Assembly (NCBI GenBank): GCA_026874595.1
Contig: CM049314.1
Coordinates: 74,540,300-74,604,299, forward strand
Reading direction: 5' to 3'
DNA from: Sipunculus nudus
Lineage: Eukaryota; Annelida; Sipuncula; Golfingiida; Sipunculidae
Length of the DNA stretch: 64,000 bases
In this document: positions 22,590-35,304 of the stretch, in pieces
Layout of the letters: each line of letters starts with the position of its first letter
How positions within the stretch are numbered: the first letter of the stretch is position 1
Position numbers and translations under genes: made by a program
The notes under the pieces: generated by a model
What the model was told of the DNA's origin: nothing
The model's input: only the letters and a program-made list of their open reading frames with translations
Databases searched by the model: none

Positions 22590-25500
22590 TCAATTAAGCT
22601 GTACAAGAGAAGAATCAGATCAAGCTCGACAAGAGAACAATCAGATCAAGCTGTACAAGAAAAGAATCAGATCAAGCTATACAGGAGAAGAATAAGATCA
22701 AGCTGTACAAGAGAACAATCAGATCAAGCTGTACAAGAGAACAATCAGATTAAGCTGTACAAGAGAACGATCAGATCAAGCTGTACAAGAGAACAATCAG
22801 ATCAAGCTGTACAAGAGAACAATCAGATCAAGCTGTACAAGAGAACAATCAGATCAAGCTATAAAGGAAAAGAATCAGATCAAGCTGTACAAGAGAAGAA
22901 TCAGATCAAGCTGTACAAGAGAACAATCAGATCAAGCTGTACAAGAAAAGAATCAGATCAAGCTATAAAGGAGAAGAATCAGATCAAGCTGTACACGAGA
23001 AGAATCAGATCAAGCTGTACAAGAGAACAATCAGATCAAGCTGTACAAGAGAAGAATCAGATCAAGCTATAAAGGAGAAGAATCAGATCAAGCTGTACAA
23101 GAGAACAATCAGATCAAGCTGTACAAGAGAAGAATCAGATCAAGCTGTAAAGGATAAGAATAAGATCAAGCTGTACAAGAGAACAATCAGATCAAGCTGT
23201 ACAAGAGAACAATCAGATCAAGCTGTACAAGAGAACAATCAGATCAAGCTATAAAGGAAAAGAATCAGATCAAGCTGTACAAGAGAAGAATCAGATCAAG
23301 CTGTACAAGAGAACAATCAGATCAAGCTGTACAAGAGAAGAATCAGATCAAGCTGTACAAGAGAACAATCAGATCAAGCTGTACAAGAGAAGAATCAGAT
23401 CAAACTGTACAAGAGAAGAATCAGATCAAGCTGTACAAGAGAAGAATCAGATCAAGCTGTACAAGAGAAGAATCAGATCAAGCTGTACAAGAGAACAATC
23501 AGATCAAGCTGTACAAGAGAACAATCAGATCAAGCTGTACAAGAGAAGAATCAGATCAAGCTATACAGGAGAAGAATAAGATCAAGCTGTACAAGAGAAC
23601 AATCAGATCAAGCTGTACAAGAGAACAATCAGATTAAGCTGTACAAGAGAACAATCAGATCAAGCTGTACAAGAGAACAATCAGATCAAGCTATAAAGGA
23701 GAAGAATAAGATCAAGCTGTACACGAGAAGAATCAGATCAAGCTGTACAAGAGAACAATCAGATCAAGCTGTACAAGAAAAGAATCAGATCAAGCTGTAC
23801 AAGAGAACAATCAGATCAAGCTGTACAAGAGAACAATCAGATTAAGCTGTACAAGAGAACAATCAGATCAAGCTATAAAGGAGAACAATCAGATCAAGCT
23901 GTACACGAGAAGAATCAGATCAAGCTGTACAAGAGAACAATCAGATCAAGCTGTACAAGAAAAGAATCAGATCAAGCTGTACAAGAGAACAATCAGATCA
24001 AGCTGTACAAGAGAACAATCAGATTAAGCTGTACAAGAGAACAATCAGATCAAGCTATAAAGGAGAAGAATAAGATCAAGCTGTACACGAGAAGAATCAG
24101 ATCAAGCTGTACAAGAGAACAATCAGATCAAGCTGTACAAGAAAAGAATCAGATCAAGCTGTACAAGAGAACAATCAGATCAAGCTGTAAAAGAGAACAA
24201 TCAGATTAAGCTGTACAAGAGAACAATCAGTTCAAGCTATAAAGGAGAAGAATAAGATCAAGCTGTACAAGAGAACAATCAGATCAAGCTGTACAAGAGA
24301 ACAATCAGATCAAGCTGTACAAGAAAAGAATCAGATCAAGCTGTACAAGAGAACAATCAGATCAAGCTGTACAAGAGAACAATCAGATCAAGCTGTACAA
24401 GAAAAGAATCAGATCAAGCTGTACAAGAGAACAATCAGATCAAGCTGTACAAGAGAACAATCAGATCAAGCTGTACAAGAGAACAATCAGATCAAGCTAT
24501 ACAGGAGAAGAATAAGATCAAGCTGTACACCAGAAGAATCAGATCAAGCTGTACGAGAGAACAATCAGATCAAGCTGTACAAGAAAAGAATCAGATCAAG
24601 CTATACAGGAGAAGAATAAGATCAAGCTGTACAAGAGAACAATCAGATCAAGCTGTACAAGAGAACAATCAGATTAAGCTGTACAAGAGAACGATCAGAT
24701 CAAGCTGTACAAGAGAACAATCAGATCAAGCTATAAAGGAGAACAATCAGATCAAGCTGTACACGAGAAGAATCAGATCAAGCTGTACAAGAGAACAATC
24801 AGATCAAGCTGTACAAGAAAAGAATCAGATCAAGCTGTACAAGAGAACAATCAGATCAAGCTGTACAAGAGAACAATCAGATTAAGCTGTACAAGAGAAC
24901 AATCAGATCAAGCTATAAAGGAGAAGAATAAGATCAAGCTGTACAAGAGAACAATCAGATCAAGCTGTACAAGAGAAGAATCAGATCAAGCTGTACAAGA
25001 AAAGAATCAGATCAAGCTGTACAAGAGAACAATCAGATCAAGCTGTACAAGAGAACAATCAGATCAAGCTGTACAAGAGAACAATCAGATCAAGCTATAC
25101 AGGAGAAGAATAAGATCAAGCTGTACACCAGAAGAATCAGATCAAGCTGTACGAGAGAACAATCAGATCAAGCTGTACAAGAAAAGAATCAGATCAAGTT
25201 ATACAGGAGAAGAATAAGATCAAGCTGTACAAGAGAACAATCAGATCAAGCTGTACAAGAGAACAATCAGATTAAGCTGTACAAGAGAACAATCAGATCA
25301 AGCTGTACAAGAGAACAATCAGATCAAGCTATAAAGGAGAACAATTAGATCAAGCTGTACACGAGAAGAATCAGATCAAGCTGTACAAGAGAACAATCAG
25401 ATCAAGCTGTACAAGAAAAGAATCAGATCAAGCTGTACAAGAGAATAATCAGATCAAGCTGTACAAGAGAACAATCAGATCAAGCTATAAAGGAGAAGAA

Positions 25501-25765
25501 TCAGATCAAGCTGTACAAGAGAAGAATCAGATCAAGCTGTACAAGAGAACAATCAGATCAAGCTGTACAAGAGAACAATCAGATCAAGCTATACAGGAGA
25601 AGAATAAGATCAAGCTGTACAAGAGAAGAATAAGATCAAGCTATACGGGCCAAGAATAAGAACAAGCTGTACAAGAAAAGAATTAGATCAAGCTGTACAA
25701 GAAAAGAATAAGATCAAGCTGTACAAGAGAAGAATCAGATCAAGCTGTACAAGAGAACAAAATAA
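22590..25765 (+). repeat. 26-bp minisatellite, about 120 copies (3.2 kb)
   Basis: The unit is 26 bp and contains AGATCAAGCTGTACAAGAGA. Variants alternate AACAAT/AAGAAT and GTACAAG/ATAAAGG/ATACAGG. Variant order is itself repeated: the block at about 24,499 (ATACAGGAG, then ACACCAG, then ACGAGAG) recurs at 25,097, an offset of 598 bp or 23 units. That shows duplication of large blocks. The 165-codon open frame at 22,575-23,072 comes from 3 x 26 = 78 and is not a gene. One strand is strongly purine-rich. Confidence 0.97.
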
Positions 25766-26595
25766 GAAGTTCAAATAATGGAGACAGCTAATTTGAATGT
25801 TACAGGGTTTCATGGGAATGCCCAAACATGTAAGGGCGACACCCTCTAATATTAATAAGTAAAACCCATAGGTTATGAAACTGCAAAAATCATTTAAACG
25901 GACACAAACAAATGGTTCCCCTATCGAACTGCTACCTAAAGCCATATATTTTCCATATTATTTTTATTGAAATTTTAATAATGGTAATAGAACAACAACA
26001 AAATTGTTGACTCTATGTTAGGATCAATATGAATGAAGTTAATATTCAGGTTGAGAATCACATACAGATTTCATTCTTTAATTACATTTTACCTTTCTGA
26101 ATGTCACATTGTGATAGAAAAAGTGACATACTGGCAATGATGCTCAGCTGAATTCAGGGAACCTTGAACAATGGGAAAATGGGCTCCCAGAGTGCAGAAA
26201 TTCATCTATTTTGCCAATAAACCTTAGAAATAGGTTACAGTGACCCTAGTCTACAATCCAGTTGCTACCATTTATGCCCATATGACTAAAATTGTGTAAA
26301 ATCATTTTTTCACACAGCTAGCAGAATATAGGGCACAGTGACATATAATTCAGGTTTCAAAGAATTTTCATGCATATCTGTCCCATATGGTGCTCAAATC
26401 ATGATCTTTCACATACCTTGCTGGATAAAGGTCACTCTGACCAAATTTCAATTTCACAAGGATATTTGCCCAAGACCTCCGAGGATGTACAGGGAGAGGA
26501 TTCTTGGCCTAACGGTTGCGGTTTGTTCCCTATTAACAGCCAGACTGCTTTATTTGAGAACTCAAATACAGACAAAAATTAGTAACAAAATAAAA
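25766..26595 (+). repeat. fragments of the AGCTCAGCTGA-type repeat
   Basis: From about 26,130 the sequence reads GCTCAGCTGAATTCAGG, 'GGTTACAGTGACC', 'CCTCCGAGGATGTA' and CTAACGGTTGCGGTTTG, the words of the interspersed repeat seen at 16-17 kb. Nothing is recognised in 25,766-26,100. No gene. Confidence 0.5.
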
Positions 26596-26599
26596 TTCA

Positions 26600-29500
26600 A
26601 CAAGGCCTACTGGCCTAATCCGAATTTGTGCAATGGTTTAAATACCAGGTATAATGCTTCAGTGCAGGGCCATTAATTTTCAAGTAGGCCTACATGTCTT
26701 GTATACGACAAATGTATCAGTGATGTATACATATGCCCAATTTCAGGCCGATGTCCCCTCCTGAGAAATAAGCAGTCACTTAGGTGAGTAAGGCAGTCGC
26801 CCCGGGTAAACTGTGAGAAATTGCTGGCTCAAGCTAATGAACTGAGTGAACTCTTGACTTGCACCTGGCTAGCCTGAGTGAACTTTTGACCTGTACCTGG
26901 CTGCACTGAGTGAACTCTTGACCTTTTGCATAATCCGACACAGTTGCCAGTTTGCCAAAGCTATATGTAGGTCCAGGCTGACCTTTGATTCCAAAACTGA
27001 TACAGTGGGCAGTTTTTCAAAGCTATAAATAGGATGCAGCTACTGCACTCAGTGAACTCTTGACCTGTTGCCTGATCTGATACAGTTGCCAGTCTGCCAA
27101 AGCTATAAATAGATTCAGACTAACCTTTGGCCTGAAAAAGTCGGCAGTCTTCCAAGCTATTCAGCCTGAAATCTTATGGCATGATGTTATAGATGCTGTT
27201 AAAGTGGTGTCAGGCTAGATGTGACTGCTTCACACAGCTAATATTTATGGTAAAATGACTCAATTCAATCTCCATAATTCAGCCAAAAATCATTTATGTG
27301 TAACCATTAAAGACAATTATTATAAGAACTAGAATACGGGTAGTCGACAAGCGACTACGTGTATCCGCCAAAATCAGAGTGAAACGGGTGAAGGAGGCAT
27401 GAATTGAGTGGCAAGGGGAAATAGATTGAGGTGTGTTGCATATTAGCATGGATGTCTGCAGTCGAAATGTGTATGTAGGTTGCGCCACCTACCACAAATC
27501 CAGAAAGCTGTCCAAGTTGTATACATATGCAAAAGTTTAGGCAGAAAAGTCAAACCACTACAGAGATATGAGGGATTTTAGCCAACGGCAGACAAACAGA
27601 CGGACGTTGTGCAAAAATGGTTGCAGGTGGCCTCTCCAGTTTTGTGTATGATAAAGAGCTATGTGAGATTTATACACAAGCAAAATTTTGGCCTAATCGG
27701 TCAAACAGTTCCCGAGATATGAGCTTGGATGTCTGCAGCGTAACCTAGATTGAAGGTGGCGCCACCTGTCATAAAATCAAGAAAGCTGTCCAGGATGTAT
27801 AAAACTGCAAAATTTTAGGCAGATATGTCAAACCACTGCCGAGATATGAATGATTTTAGCCCGAGGCAGATGAACAGATGGACACTGTGCAAACATGGTT
27901 GCAGGTGGCGCCACTATTTTTTGTGTATGTTATAAAGCTATCCAAGGGCTACATTTGTAAAAAAAACTTCGTTTTGGCGGATACAATAATAGTGGGGTAT
28001 ATTCTTGTAAAATATTAAACACATTGGCATCAGTGGCATCAGTCGATAACGTTTTGCAGGTTTATCACTTATATAGGAAGATACAGCAAACTAGCTAAGT
28101 TCAGCTTCCCGTAACTCAGCCGAAAAGCACTGAACCAAAACCATTTAAACAAACTTGAATTATCTTAAAATCTGTGAAATTTCGTACCTCGATGAATTTC
28201 GTACACGGTCTTTCTTCAGTAACCATAATTTTTAAAATGACATGTTAAATTTCGAACTGCCGATGGTCTGTTACGCCATATTTGACGTTATGCTGTTATC
28301 TGGTTTTGAACAAGCCTACCGGTCCGATCGATGTGAATGCCATGCTATTGATATAATTAATATGAATTATATCTACATCATATAGAATGTAATTTGACTG
28401 AAAACTGAGATTTTTGTTTAAGTGACAACAGAAAAAACTTATAAAAAAATATCTCAAATGTGAGTTGTCCGGGATGCGAGCGACACGCCGTGAATAACTG
28501 ACAGACGTCCATGAAGTCTGACGGAGGTTGGAAATTGGATAATCAGGATTAACTCCGTAAATGATCTCACGACCACTAGCTTTACGTGCACCCTAAAGGG
28601 GGATTTCTGTGTGTAAGCCAGTTTCAAATTAGTCTCTTTCAAGCAAGCTCAGCGCTCCGGTGTATGTAATGCCAATGTTAATCAGTTTGAAAATTCATGC
28701 TTATTTCCATTAAAACATTTAAAATAAATATCTCGAATGTCACACCAGAACGAATCAGGTTCGAGTATCCGGGTACCGTATCACCCAACAATCAAATCAC
28801 ACGAGATCAAACGGTACATCAAAGCGCTGGCAGACGTTCATGAAGTTTAACGGAGGTTGGACATTTGATATTAGAAAATCAGGATCGATTAACTCCTTAA
28901 GTGATCTAAAGACCTCTAGCTTTTTATGCACCGTTAGTGGGGATTTCCATGCGTAAGCCACCTGAAAAACGATCTCTCCGGGAAAAGCCCCGGATGTCAC
29001 GCATGCATGTACGGGTGTCGAGCTTCATGACAGGATTAAATCCTTCAGATATACTTTTCAGATTCCTTTTCCAAAGTGATTTAATATAAAATAAACAACA
29101 CAATTATAGAAAATAATGTTTTTATTCATGAAACTTCATGGTTCACACGGATGAATGCAAAATCGGCGAATGAATACTTGAGTCTCCTATTATCGCCCAC
29201 TGCCGACAAGGCATCTTAACTTGTCAAGACCAGAATTTTAAAACTGCTGAAATGGACTGTTAAATTTTGGACTTCCACGAATTTAATTATTTTTTCCTGT
29301 ACGAAATTTCACAGATTTTACGGTATCAACATATGAGGATAATTAATGTGTGAGACTTAAGAAATTGGCCCAGTGGATTTTTTGAGAAGATCTTTGTAGC
29401 CTTTGAGCTAAAATGGGCTGTTATGGCAGATGACTAAATTCAGTATGAATCAGTATGATACAGGCACTGATGACCCCTGTACAAATCAGGCCGATGCAGG

Positions 29501-29950
29501 TGGCGCCAACAATACCTCAATTTCAGATATGACTCATGTGACCAACATTTGCATAAAATTTGTGATGATAGCTCCAGCCATTTCTGAGATTGAAATTTTA
29601 GTATGCTTTTTTTGACAGACTCGGATAACTAAGTTCAACTTCCTGTAACTCTGCCAAAAATCACCGAACTGGAACAATTCATATAAACTTGAGAGAGACG
29701 GGATAAGAGATTATTTCTGTGAAATATTGAACAATGTGGCTGGAGCGTTTCAGAGGAGAAGTTTTTGAAAGGTTTTTTAGCTTTTTCTCTATAAAATCAA
29801 AGAAATTGCAGATGGCATAAACATAAGCGAAATCCGAGAAAGTTTTCCAGATGGCTAGTTTTTTGCTAGTTTTGAATAACGTACAGACAACGGACAATGG
29901 ACGCCGGACGACGCCAAACCATCGCATTAACTCAAGATTCGCTAAAAATA
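26600..29950 (+). mobile_element. composite repeat element, copy 2 (possibly interrupted)
   Basis: It begins CAAGGCCTACTGGCCTAATC and ends at 29,949 with ATTCGCTAAAAA. Modules include GTGAACTCTTGACCTG (26,845-27,065), the AGCTATGTGAGAT unit (27,655-27,900) with GGTGGCGCCACC at about 27,755, and the 'GATAGCTCCAGCC' unit (29,565-29,780). The part 28,000-29,330 is less clear and holds a separate duplication, so the two ends may not belong to one insertion. No protein recognised. Confidence 0.45.
28440..29000 (-). repeat. two diverged direct copies of a 190-bp segment
   Basis: Segments 28,495-28,640 and 28,825-28,980 share GACGTCCATGAAGT/GACGTTCATGAAGT, CGGAGGTTGGA, 'AATCAGGAT..A', TTAACTCC and GTGATCT-like words in the same order. 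On the minus strand the upper copy follows GATCGTTTTTCAG, a splice-acceptor-like sequence. Both copies have short open frames (AY..KSP..VH.KL), but I recognise no domain. They could be dead duplicated exons or a repeat. Confidence 0.4.
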
Positions 29951-30243
29951 CAGGTAGTGCCCACAATCTGATGAAATACTCCATGTTCAGTATGCTTGCA
30001 AAGAATCATGGTGTTCAATGGACTGGTTATTCAGATACTGGAGCTTTTGAATCAATTTTTAATTAATCTTGGGTTACTTTTGAGCCCCATAGCTCAGAGT
30101 ATATAGGATACATTAACATAATTTCAGGTTTCCAAGATTTTTTTATTGATCTCAACAGGTTTTCAGTAAGAAGTTTCTAGTTTTGTTCTCCCAGTTCACT
30201 GACCAATTATTTTTTATGGTTGGTAAAATAAAGTTAATATCAC

Positions 30244-30382
30244 CTGTGCAGCCCAATACTTCAATTTTCAGTCGGTAGTTGGTGTCTGTCCATGCTATTG
30301 GATGGATCCTGATGGCATATACATCAATTGGGAATTCAAGCATTTTGATGACTGTAATTCTTTCACTTGACGTGAGGAATGC
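30244..30382 (-). CDS. discoidin (F5/8 type C) domain exon, C-terminal part
   Basis: The minus-strand exon follows an acceptor TTTTTTTACAG and ends at the donor CACAG/GTGATA. It codes AFLTSSERITVIKMLEFPID then VYAIRIHPIAWTDTNYRLKI and EVLGCT, 46 codons plus one base. The 'V.KML..PI...AIRI.P..W......L.IE.LGC' pattern is the end of a discoidin/F5/8C domain, an extracellular sugar- or lipid-binding fold whose last Cys closes a disulfide. Entry phase 0 fits the phase-0 end of the exon at 31,588-31,734. The rest of the gene, including the start and other domains, is not seen. No stop codon interrupts the exon. Confidence 0.7.
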
Positions 30383-31165
30383 CTGTAAAAAAACAGACCT
30401 TTTTAGATACCCTAGATGAAAGATAAATGATTTATGGCCATTTTCAGGGCTTTTGTGGCCATCTTGGATGCTTTTTGTAAATATTTTTCTTGGACGTTTA
30501 GTAGGAGTGCAATCATGCATTGTACAATTACTGCTTTGAAATGCAATCCCTCGATTTTATTGTAATCAGTTAAAAACCTGTGAACAGATTCAGTTTGATT
30601 ATTATTTTATTTGCAAGTACCATCCCGAAGTCCTCTGTGAGCTCTCAAATTTGACAGAGTTGTTGTATGGTTGAAGCTCTTTATCATGTGTGCCTAAATA
30701 TACTTTGAACATTCACATGTGGACCACGTCTCCACTCTCATACACACATATACGGCAGAGGCCCCCCCCCCCCCCCAAAAAAAAAAATCATTTCAATCAT
30801 AAGGATGGGGAACAGCCAATAAAATTATGAAGAATATGCCTGTAAATTCCAAATTTCCACACAGCTGATCCTATCAGATATATGAACTTGGCTGTGGAAT
30901 AAATTTGTCTTCATTTCAAATAAAAAATATCTATAATCCTAACAGGCCTGTCATCTCATTTTAAGACGATATTTCTAACAAATTTAATTTTCATCACTAC
31001 AAATTAGCTGTTATCATAAGAAGTAATGTGGCCATTTATGATGATTTAAATAAGAATGAAATATATATTTATCTATATTTTGATGCCAGGATATGTGTTG
31101 ACCAGTCTGTATAGAGGTCAAAAAGCGTCATACCAGTCTATCCATGTTAAGCAGGAGGGAAGCAT

Positions 31166-31211
31166 GTGTGACGTAATAAAGGTGTGACCTACAAATACCA
31201 CTGTGACGTCA
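31166..31211 (+). promoter_or_regulatory. two CRE-like sites in an intron-flanking region
   Basis: A perfect CRE palindrome TGACGTCA lies at 31,204-31,211, and a TGACGTAA variant about 35 bp upstream. They sit in the intron between the two discoidin exons. CREB/ATF-family proteins bind such sites. Function here is unproven. Confidence 0.3.
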
Positions 31212-31587
31212 TCCCTATGAATCATCAAAGAATGTAGTTTAAGATTGTCACTGATATACTGCAAGACCTTACATAAGTAGAGTAATATGGCTTTCTGAAT
31301 TAATCATACGAAATCCTTATACAGAAGAGTATTATTTGCTGTTAGATAATTGCCACATTTGTCAAATTTGCCTCTGCCTTATCTGAGGTAAATCAAGTTA
31401 AGCGTTGTTGGATTTTCTAAAATTGTCACCCAAGAAAATAGGTCGGCAGGGATAGTATAATGGAGTTTAGTTTGATATGCTTTAATTTTAACCAATTTTA
31501 CATCAACTATTTCATCACCTATGGCCTCTTTATAAGGATATGTAAGGATGTACTTACAAAATGACTTATGTTCAGAACTCTACTCAC

Positions 31588-31734
31588 CCTTGTACTGGTT
31601 TGTTCTCGATACATGACAAAGGGGGTGCCAGATTCATGATAAACACATGACATCTGATATATTGTGACGATACCTACGTCATTACCTGGCTCTGTGATAA
31701 TTCCTGATAGTCTCACTCTCCTCCCAAAATTAAC
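31588..31734 (-). CDS. discoidin (F5/8 type C) domain exon, middle part
   Basis: The minus-strand exon lies between acceptor TTTGTTTCAG and donor GTGAGT and is exactly 147 bp, or 49 codons, phase 0 to 0. It codes VNFGRRVRLSGIITEPGNDV then GIVTIYQMSCVYHESGTPFV and MYREQTSTR. This is the central strand of a discoidin domain: '(QV)..G....L.GIIT......V...Y.....' then 'Y'. It reads directly into the exon at 30,244-30,382 across a 1.2-kb intron. The preceding exon, expected to end in a 'W.QVD'-like strand, was not found with confidence. The gene may encode a secreted lectin or a multi-domain receptor. Confidence 0.7.
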
Positions 31735-32809
31735 CTGAAACAAAGTAACTTGTACATAGGCAAATGTACATATACTATAGTTAGCTTGGCCAAAGAAGTG
31801 TAATCTTATCAACTACAATTCAACGTTGTGCAATACTGTGGCTTGCTTTATATTCACGAGGCTAGAATTTCTTGATTTTTATTTTCTTGATTAATCATAG
31901 ATTCGTGAGGGTCTCATTTTCTTGATCTTGTCATTCAATAAACTTCTCAGATTATCCATTTTTCATGAATAAGTTATATTGAATAAATATAGGTGCACAA
32001 AATCATAACGATTGGGCAGGGACCCAAGTGAACAGTAAAAAGGTTAAGATTACTGTTCATTATTTCAGGATCTCATAACAATTATAATTAGTAGCAATCT
32101 GATTAACGAGTAACATACATGATCTATAATCATTAAATTTGTTTTCATTTTTACCCTTTCGACTTGATTTCGATGAAGGGGCTTCACATTCCAGAGATCG
32201 AGTTTTATTTTGCAATAACTTCACTCTCATGATTCACGAGATGTAAATATCGCAAATTTAAAACCCTCACAAAGAAAATGACAACCACAGTATATTCGGC
32301 TTAAAAACCTGGTTTGGGTCTGGCTCATGATACAGATCAAGGAGAGTTTTCGGGAATATTTACCAATGTGCAGTTACATATGCATAACTGAACATGAACA
32401 TGGACCGAAATATTGAGTGCAAAAATGAACCCAGGAATATGGGGTCAATAAGCGAAAGAAAAGATAGGTTATTAAGTACGCCAAAATGAGGACCACCCAC
32501 ATCTCGAAGTGGGAGGCCTACATTCCTGTGAAAGCAAATTTTTTTTTCAGTTTTTACTGAATAATTCTAAATTTTTTTTTATTAAAAAGACCAAACCAGA
32601 TTGGAAGAAGTCACCAGTGACTGATACTTTAACTTTTTTCAATATTAAGTCAGTGTTCAATATAACAGGAACATATCCAATGCAATATGATGTAATATAT
32701 TCGGTTAATTAATGGCAATTTTTTATTACTCGCAGTTTCGCGAGGGGTTCCATTTTTACTATAGGTTCACCTATATGTGTATATCTGATATTGTTAAATA
32801 AAAAAGATG

Positions 32810-33650
32810 GTAACAAAATCTGAAGCTGATGACCCTGGGGACATCAGATCAGTGGCCAATGGGCTGTGACGCTCACCTGAATTCAAGGATTCTTGAACAT
32901 TAACAGCAAAATGATCTCAGAATGAGCAAAATCATGCATTTTTCCAATAGACCTGAGATCTAGGTTACAATGACCTTATTCTACATCCAGCTGCTACTAT
33001 TTGTTCCCATCTGACTAATAGGGTGTTAAAATCATATTCTTTCACACAACTTCCAGAATTCCGAGGAGATTTTTATGGACTTCCCTGAAGTCAGTGTGCC
33101 CCATCTGAGTGACTGGGTACCTAAAAACCATATTTTCTCTCCTAATTCCTAAACATAGGTCACCATGACCTCATTTCAGTTTTTATAAAAGAGATTTGCT
33201 TAGGGACTACCTGGATGTAGTTATAGAAGTTTCTACGTCTAATTGTTACGGTTTGTGCCCTATTAACAGCCAGATCGCTTCATTTGAAATTCTCAAAACT
33301 AGAGAAAATATAAGGTGGCGCCACCAGTCAGCAATAACTGATGAAACACTCCATGATCAACATGCATGCAAAGAATCATAGTGATCAATCAATGCTTAAG
33401 TTATTCAGATACTGGGGCTTTTGTATCAATTTTTAATTATTCGGGGGTATTTACGAGCCCCATAGCTCCAAGGATATATGTAACAGAGACCAATTTTTAG
33501 GTTTCCAAGAAGATTTTTTTATGGTCCTTCCTGGATGTCAGGTACGAAGACTCTAGATTCAATAGTTTTGGTTTGTGCCCTGTTCACGGGCGACCACTTC
33601 ATTTGAAGGCATAGAGGAAACAACGGACCAATGTTTGTCGCACTGAGCAA
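32810..33650 (+). repeat. AGCTCAGCTGA-type interspersed repeat fragment
   Basis: Recurrent words appear in the order known from 16-17 and 26 kb: GTGACGCTCACCTGAATTCA, ACATAGGTCACCATGACC, 'GGTGGCGCCACCAGTC' (33,314), 'TTTCCAAGAAGATTTTTTTA' and GTGCCCTGTTCACGG. Non-coding. Confidence 0.6.
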
Positions 33651-34229
33651 TTATATATGACCACTAAATATGATATGGATGAGGGGGTAGACAAATGCTG
33701 AATTTGTGTGGAAATACAAGCTCTGTTATGAATTAAGGGTGTTTAACTAAAGTTATGTAAGATTTGGATAAGATCCTTGGATATAGGAAAGAGGATTGAT
33801 GTCATTTATAATATTTACATTTGAAATGGAGTGCTTTTGTAAAAACAAGGGACCCATGGGTACCCCCGCTCAAATTTAGAAATGCAAAATATTTACTTAT
33901 TTCTTTTGTTTATGTATGTAAATATATATTGAGGGATTTCTGTGTAAGTAGAAATGATATGCGGGTATGCAGTCTTTCCTCCGCGGTCACACAGCGCTTA
34001 ATGCTAGGGTATGTGATGAATCTGAATCACTACCGTCCGTTTCGCGTCATCGGTTCATCATGTGACTGAAGTTCAACTAATTGCGTTATTGGTTTTTTAT
34101 GAATTCTTTTTAGCACTGATGGGTACCGTTGGACCGTGGCGGAAGAACGTTAGATCAATAATACAAAGACACAATACAAGATAACTGCCTGAAAGTCAAC
34201 TAAAAGAATCTAAACAAGAAAGGGTATAC

Positions 34230-34690
34230 AACTGCCGTGACAAATCTGACTGCCCTCTCAATAGGAAGTGCCTTGCCCCGTCCATTGTCTACAAAGCCGA
34301 TGTACACAATACTAGTACAGTTAACACGTTAATTGGCATGCATGACCGGAGACCCCTTCAAACAAAGATATTACAACCACAAGAAATCATTCACGCACAG
34401 GACCCATTCTAACGAAACCGAGCTTGCCAAACACATATGGACCCTGAAAGACAAGAAACATAATTTCACAATCACCTGGTCTATAATCCAGCAGTAAAAC
34501 ACATTCAAGGCCTCTTCACGTCAGTACTACTTGTGATTGGCAGAGAAACTGGCAAGCATAAGCTAACAATAAAAGAACCTATTGAACAAACGTTCGGAAA
34601 TTGTTTCCACCTGCCGCCATGGCCACCAATATCACAAAGGTGAACTTCAGTCACCAGATGAGCCGAAACCAACGGTAGAGTTTCAGAATA
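34230..34690 (+). pseudogene. Penelope-like element relic (GIY-YIG endonuclease end)
   Basis: The frames read YNCRDKSDCPLNRKCLAPSI then VYKADV (34,231-34,300). After a frameshift they read FKQRYYNHKKSFTHRTHSNE then TELAKHIWTLKDKKHNFTIT and WSIIQQ-stop (34,357-34,496). Further on they read LLNKRSEIVSTCRHGHQ (about 34,575-34,625). The Cys-rich 'C...S.CPL...C' linker, 'IVYKA' (the GIY strand), 'LIG' (the YIG strand), then 'R...H..SF....N.T.L..HIW.LK' is the C-terminal GIY-YIG nuclease of Penelope-like retroelements. RT is absent. Frameshifts and stops show decay. Confidence 0.8.
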
Positions 34691-35200
34691 ATCACAAACC
34701 TTAACACATATATTGTTACGGAACCTAATATAAACAGATCACGTATGCGTGATGAACACAAATTTTGTAATGGAGATAAAAAAATCAGATTCTGTAACAC
34801 TAGGCAGCAGGAAATGTCTAGGGGAATGAATAAAGAAGTCAGTGGTTTTTTGTTAAAAAATATATAATCTATAATAATCTATACAATTATACAGTATAAC
34901 ACAGCGTTATAGCAACAAGTCAATACAATCACACAGAAAGATAATGGTACAGTACCTCGATACCAACATCGTCACCAAGATTAGTCCTTTGAATGTAAAC
35001 TCTCGGAGAATGACAGTCCAGTGGAAAGTTCTTGCAACAACACAGAAAGTAAACTGAAGTCCAAATGTATAAAATCCAGGAGGAAATCTTTGAAAATGTA
35101 TAATTGCCGCATTTGTCGGATAAGGTCTTAGAATCTGACACACGCTCCTGTGTCCGCTGGTATCTGCTCTGCTGTCTGCCCTCTGGTTCTCAAAAACAGC

Positions 35201-35210
35201 CCCTTTATAT
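35201..35210 (-). promoter_or_regulatory. TATA box
   Basis: On the minus strand the sequence reads ATATAAAGGG. It lies about 80 bp downstream of the heat-shock element and is followed by a transcript-like GC-richer stretch, which makes a real core promoter plausible. Confidence 0.45.
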
Positions 35211-35286
35211 TCCTTCACACCCCAAGCCGGGAATTTTCCACTTCTCCAACAGTCTACAAGGACCCTACTCAACAGTAAACACGCGT

Positions 35287-35304
35287 TTCAAGAATTCTCT
35301 AGAA
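35287..35304. promoter_or_regulatory. heat-shock element, four modules
   Basis: The sequence TTCAAGAATTCTCTAGAA has modules TTC, GAA, CTC, GAA at exact 5-bp spacing. Only the third deviates from TTC. Four alternating nGAAn units is the strong binding site of trimeric HSF. It stands upstream of the minus-strand TATA box. Confidence 0.5.

Noticed and set aside
22575-23072. 165-codon repeat protein
   Set aside because: It arises from 3 x 26 = 78 bp without stops in part of the array. Neighbouring parts of the same array close the frame.
22590-25765. CRISPR-like array of short repeats
   Set aside because: Units are contiguous 26-bp tandem copies with no unique spacers and no cas genes, in eukaryotic DNA. 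It is a minisatellite.
34907-35272. 121-codon minus-strand ORF as an upstream discoidin exon
   Set aside because: A short similarity (DDVGIE versus NDVGIV) is too weak, and no acceptor or matching phase was found.
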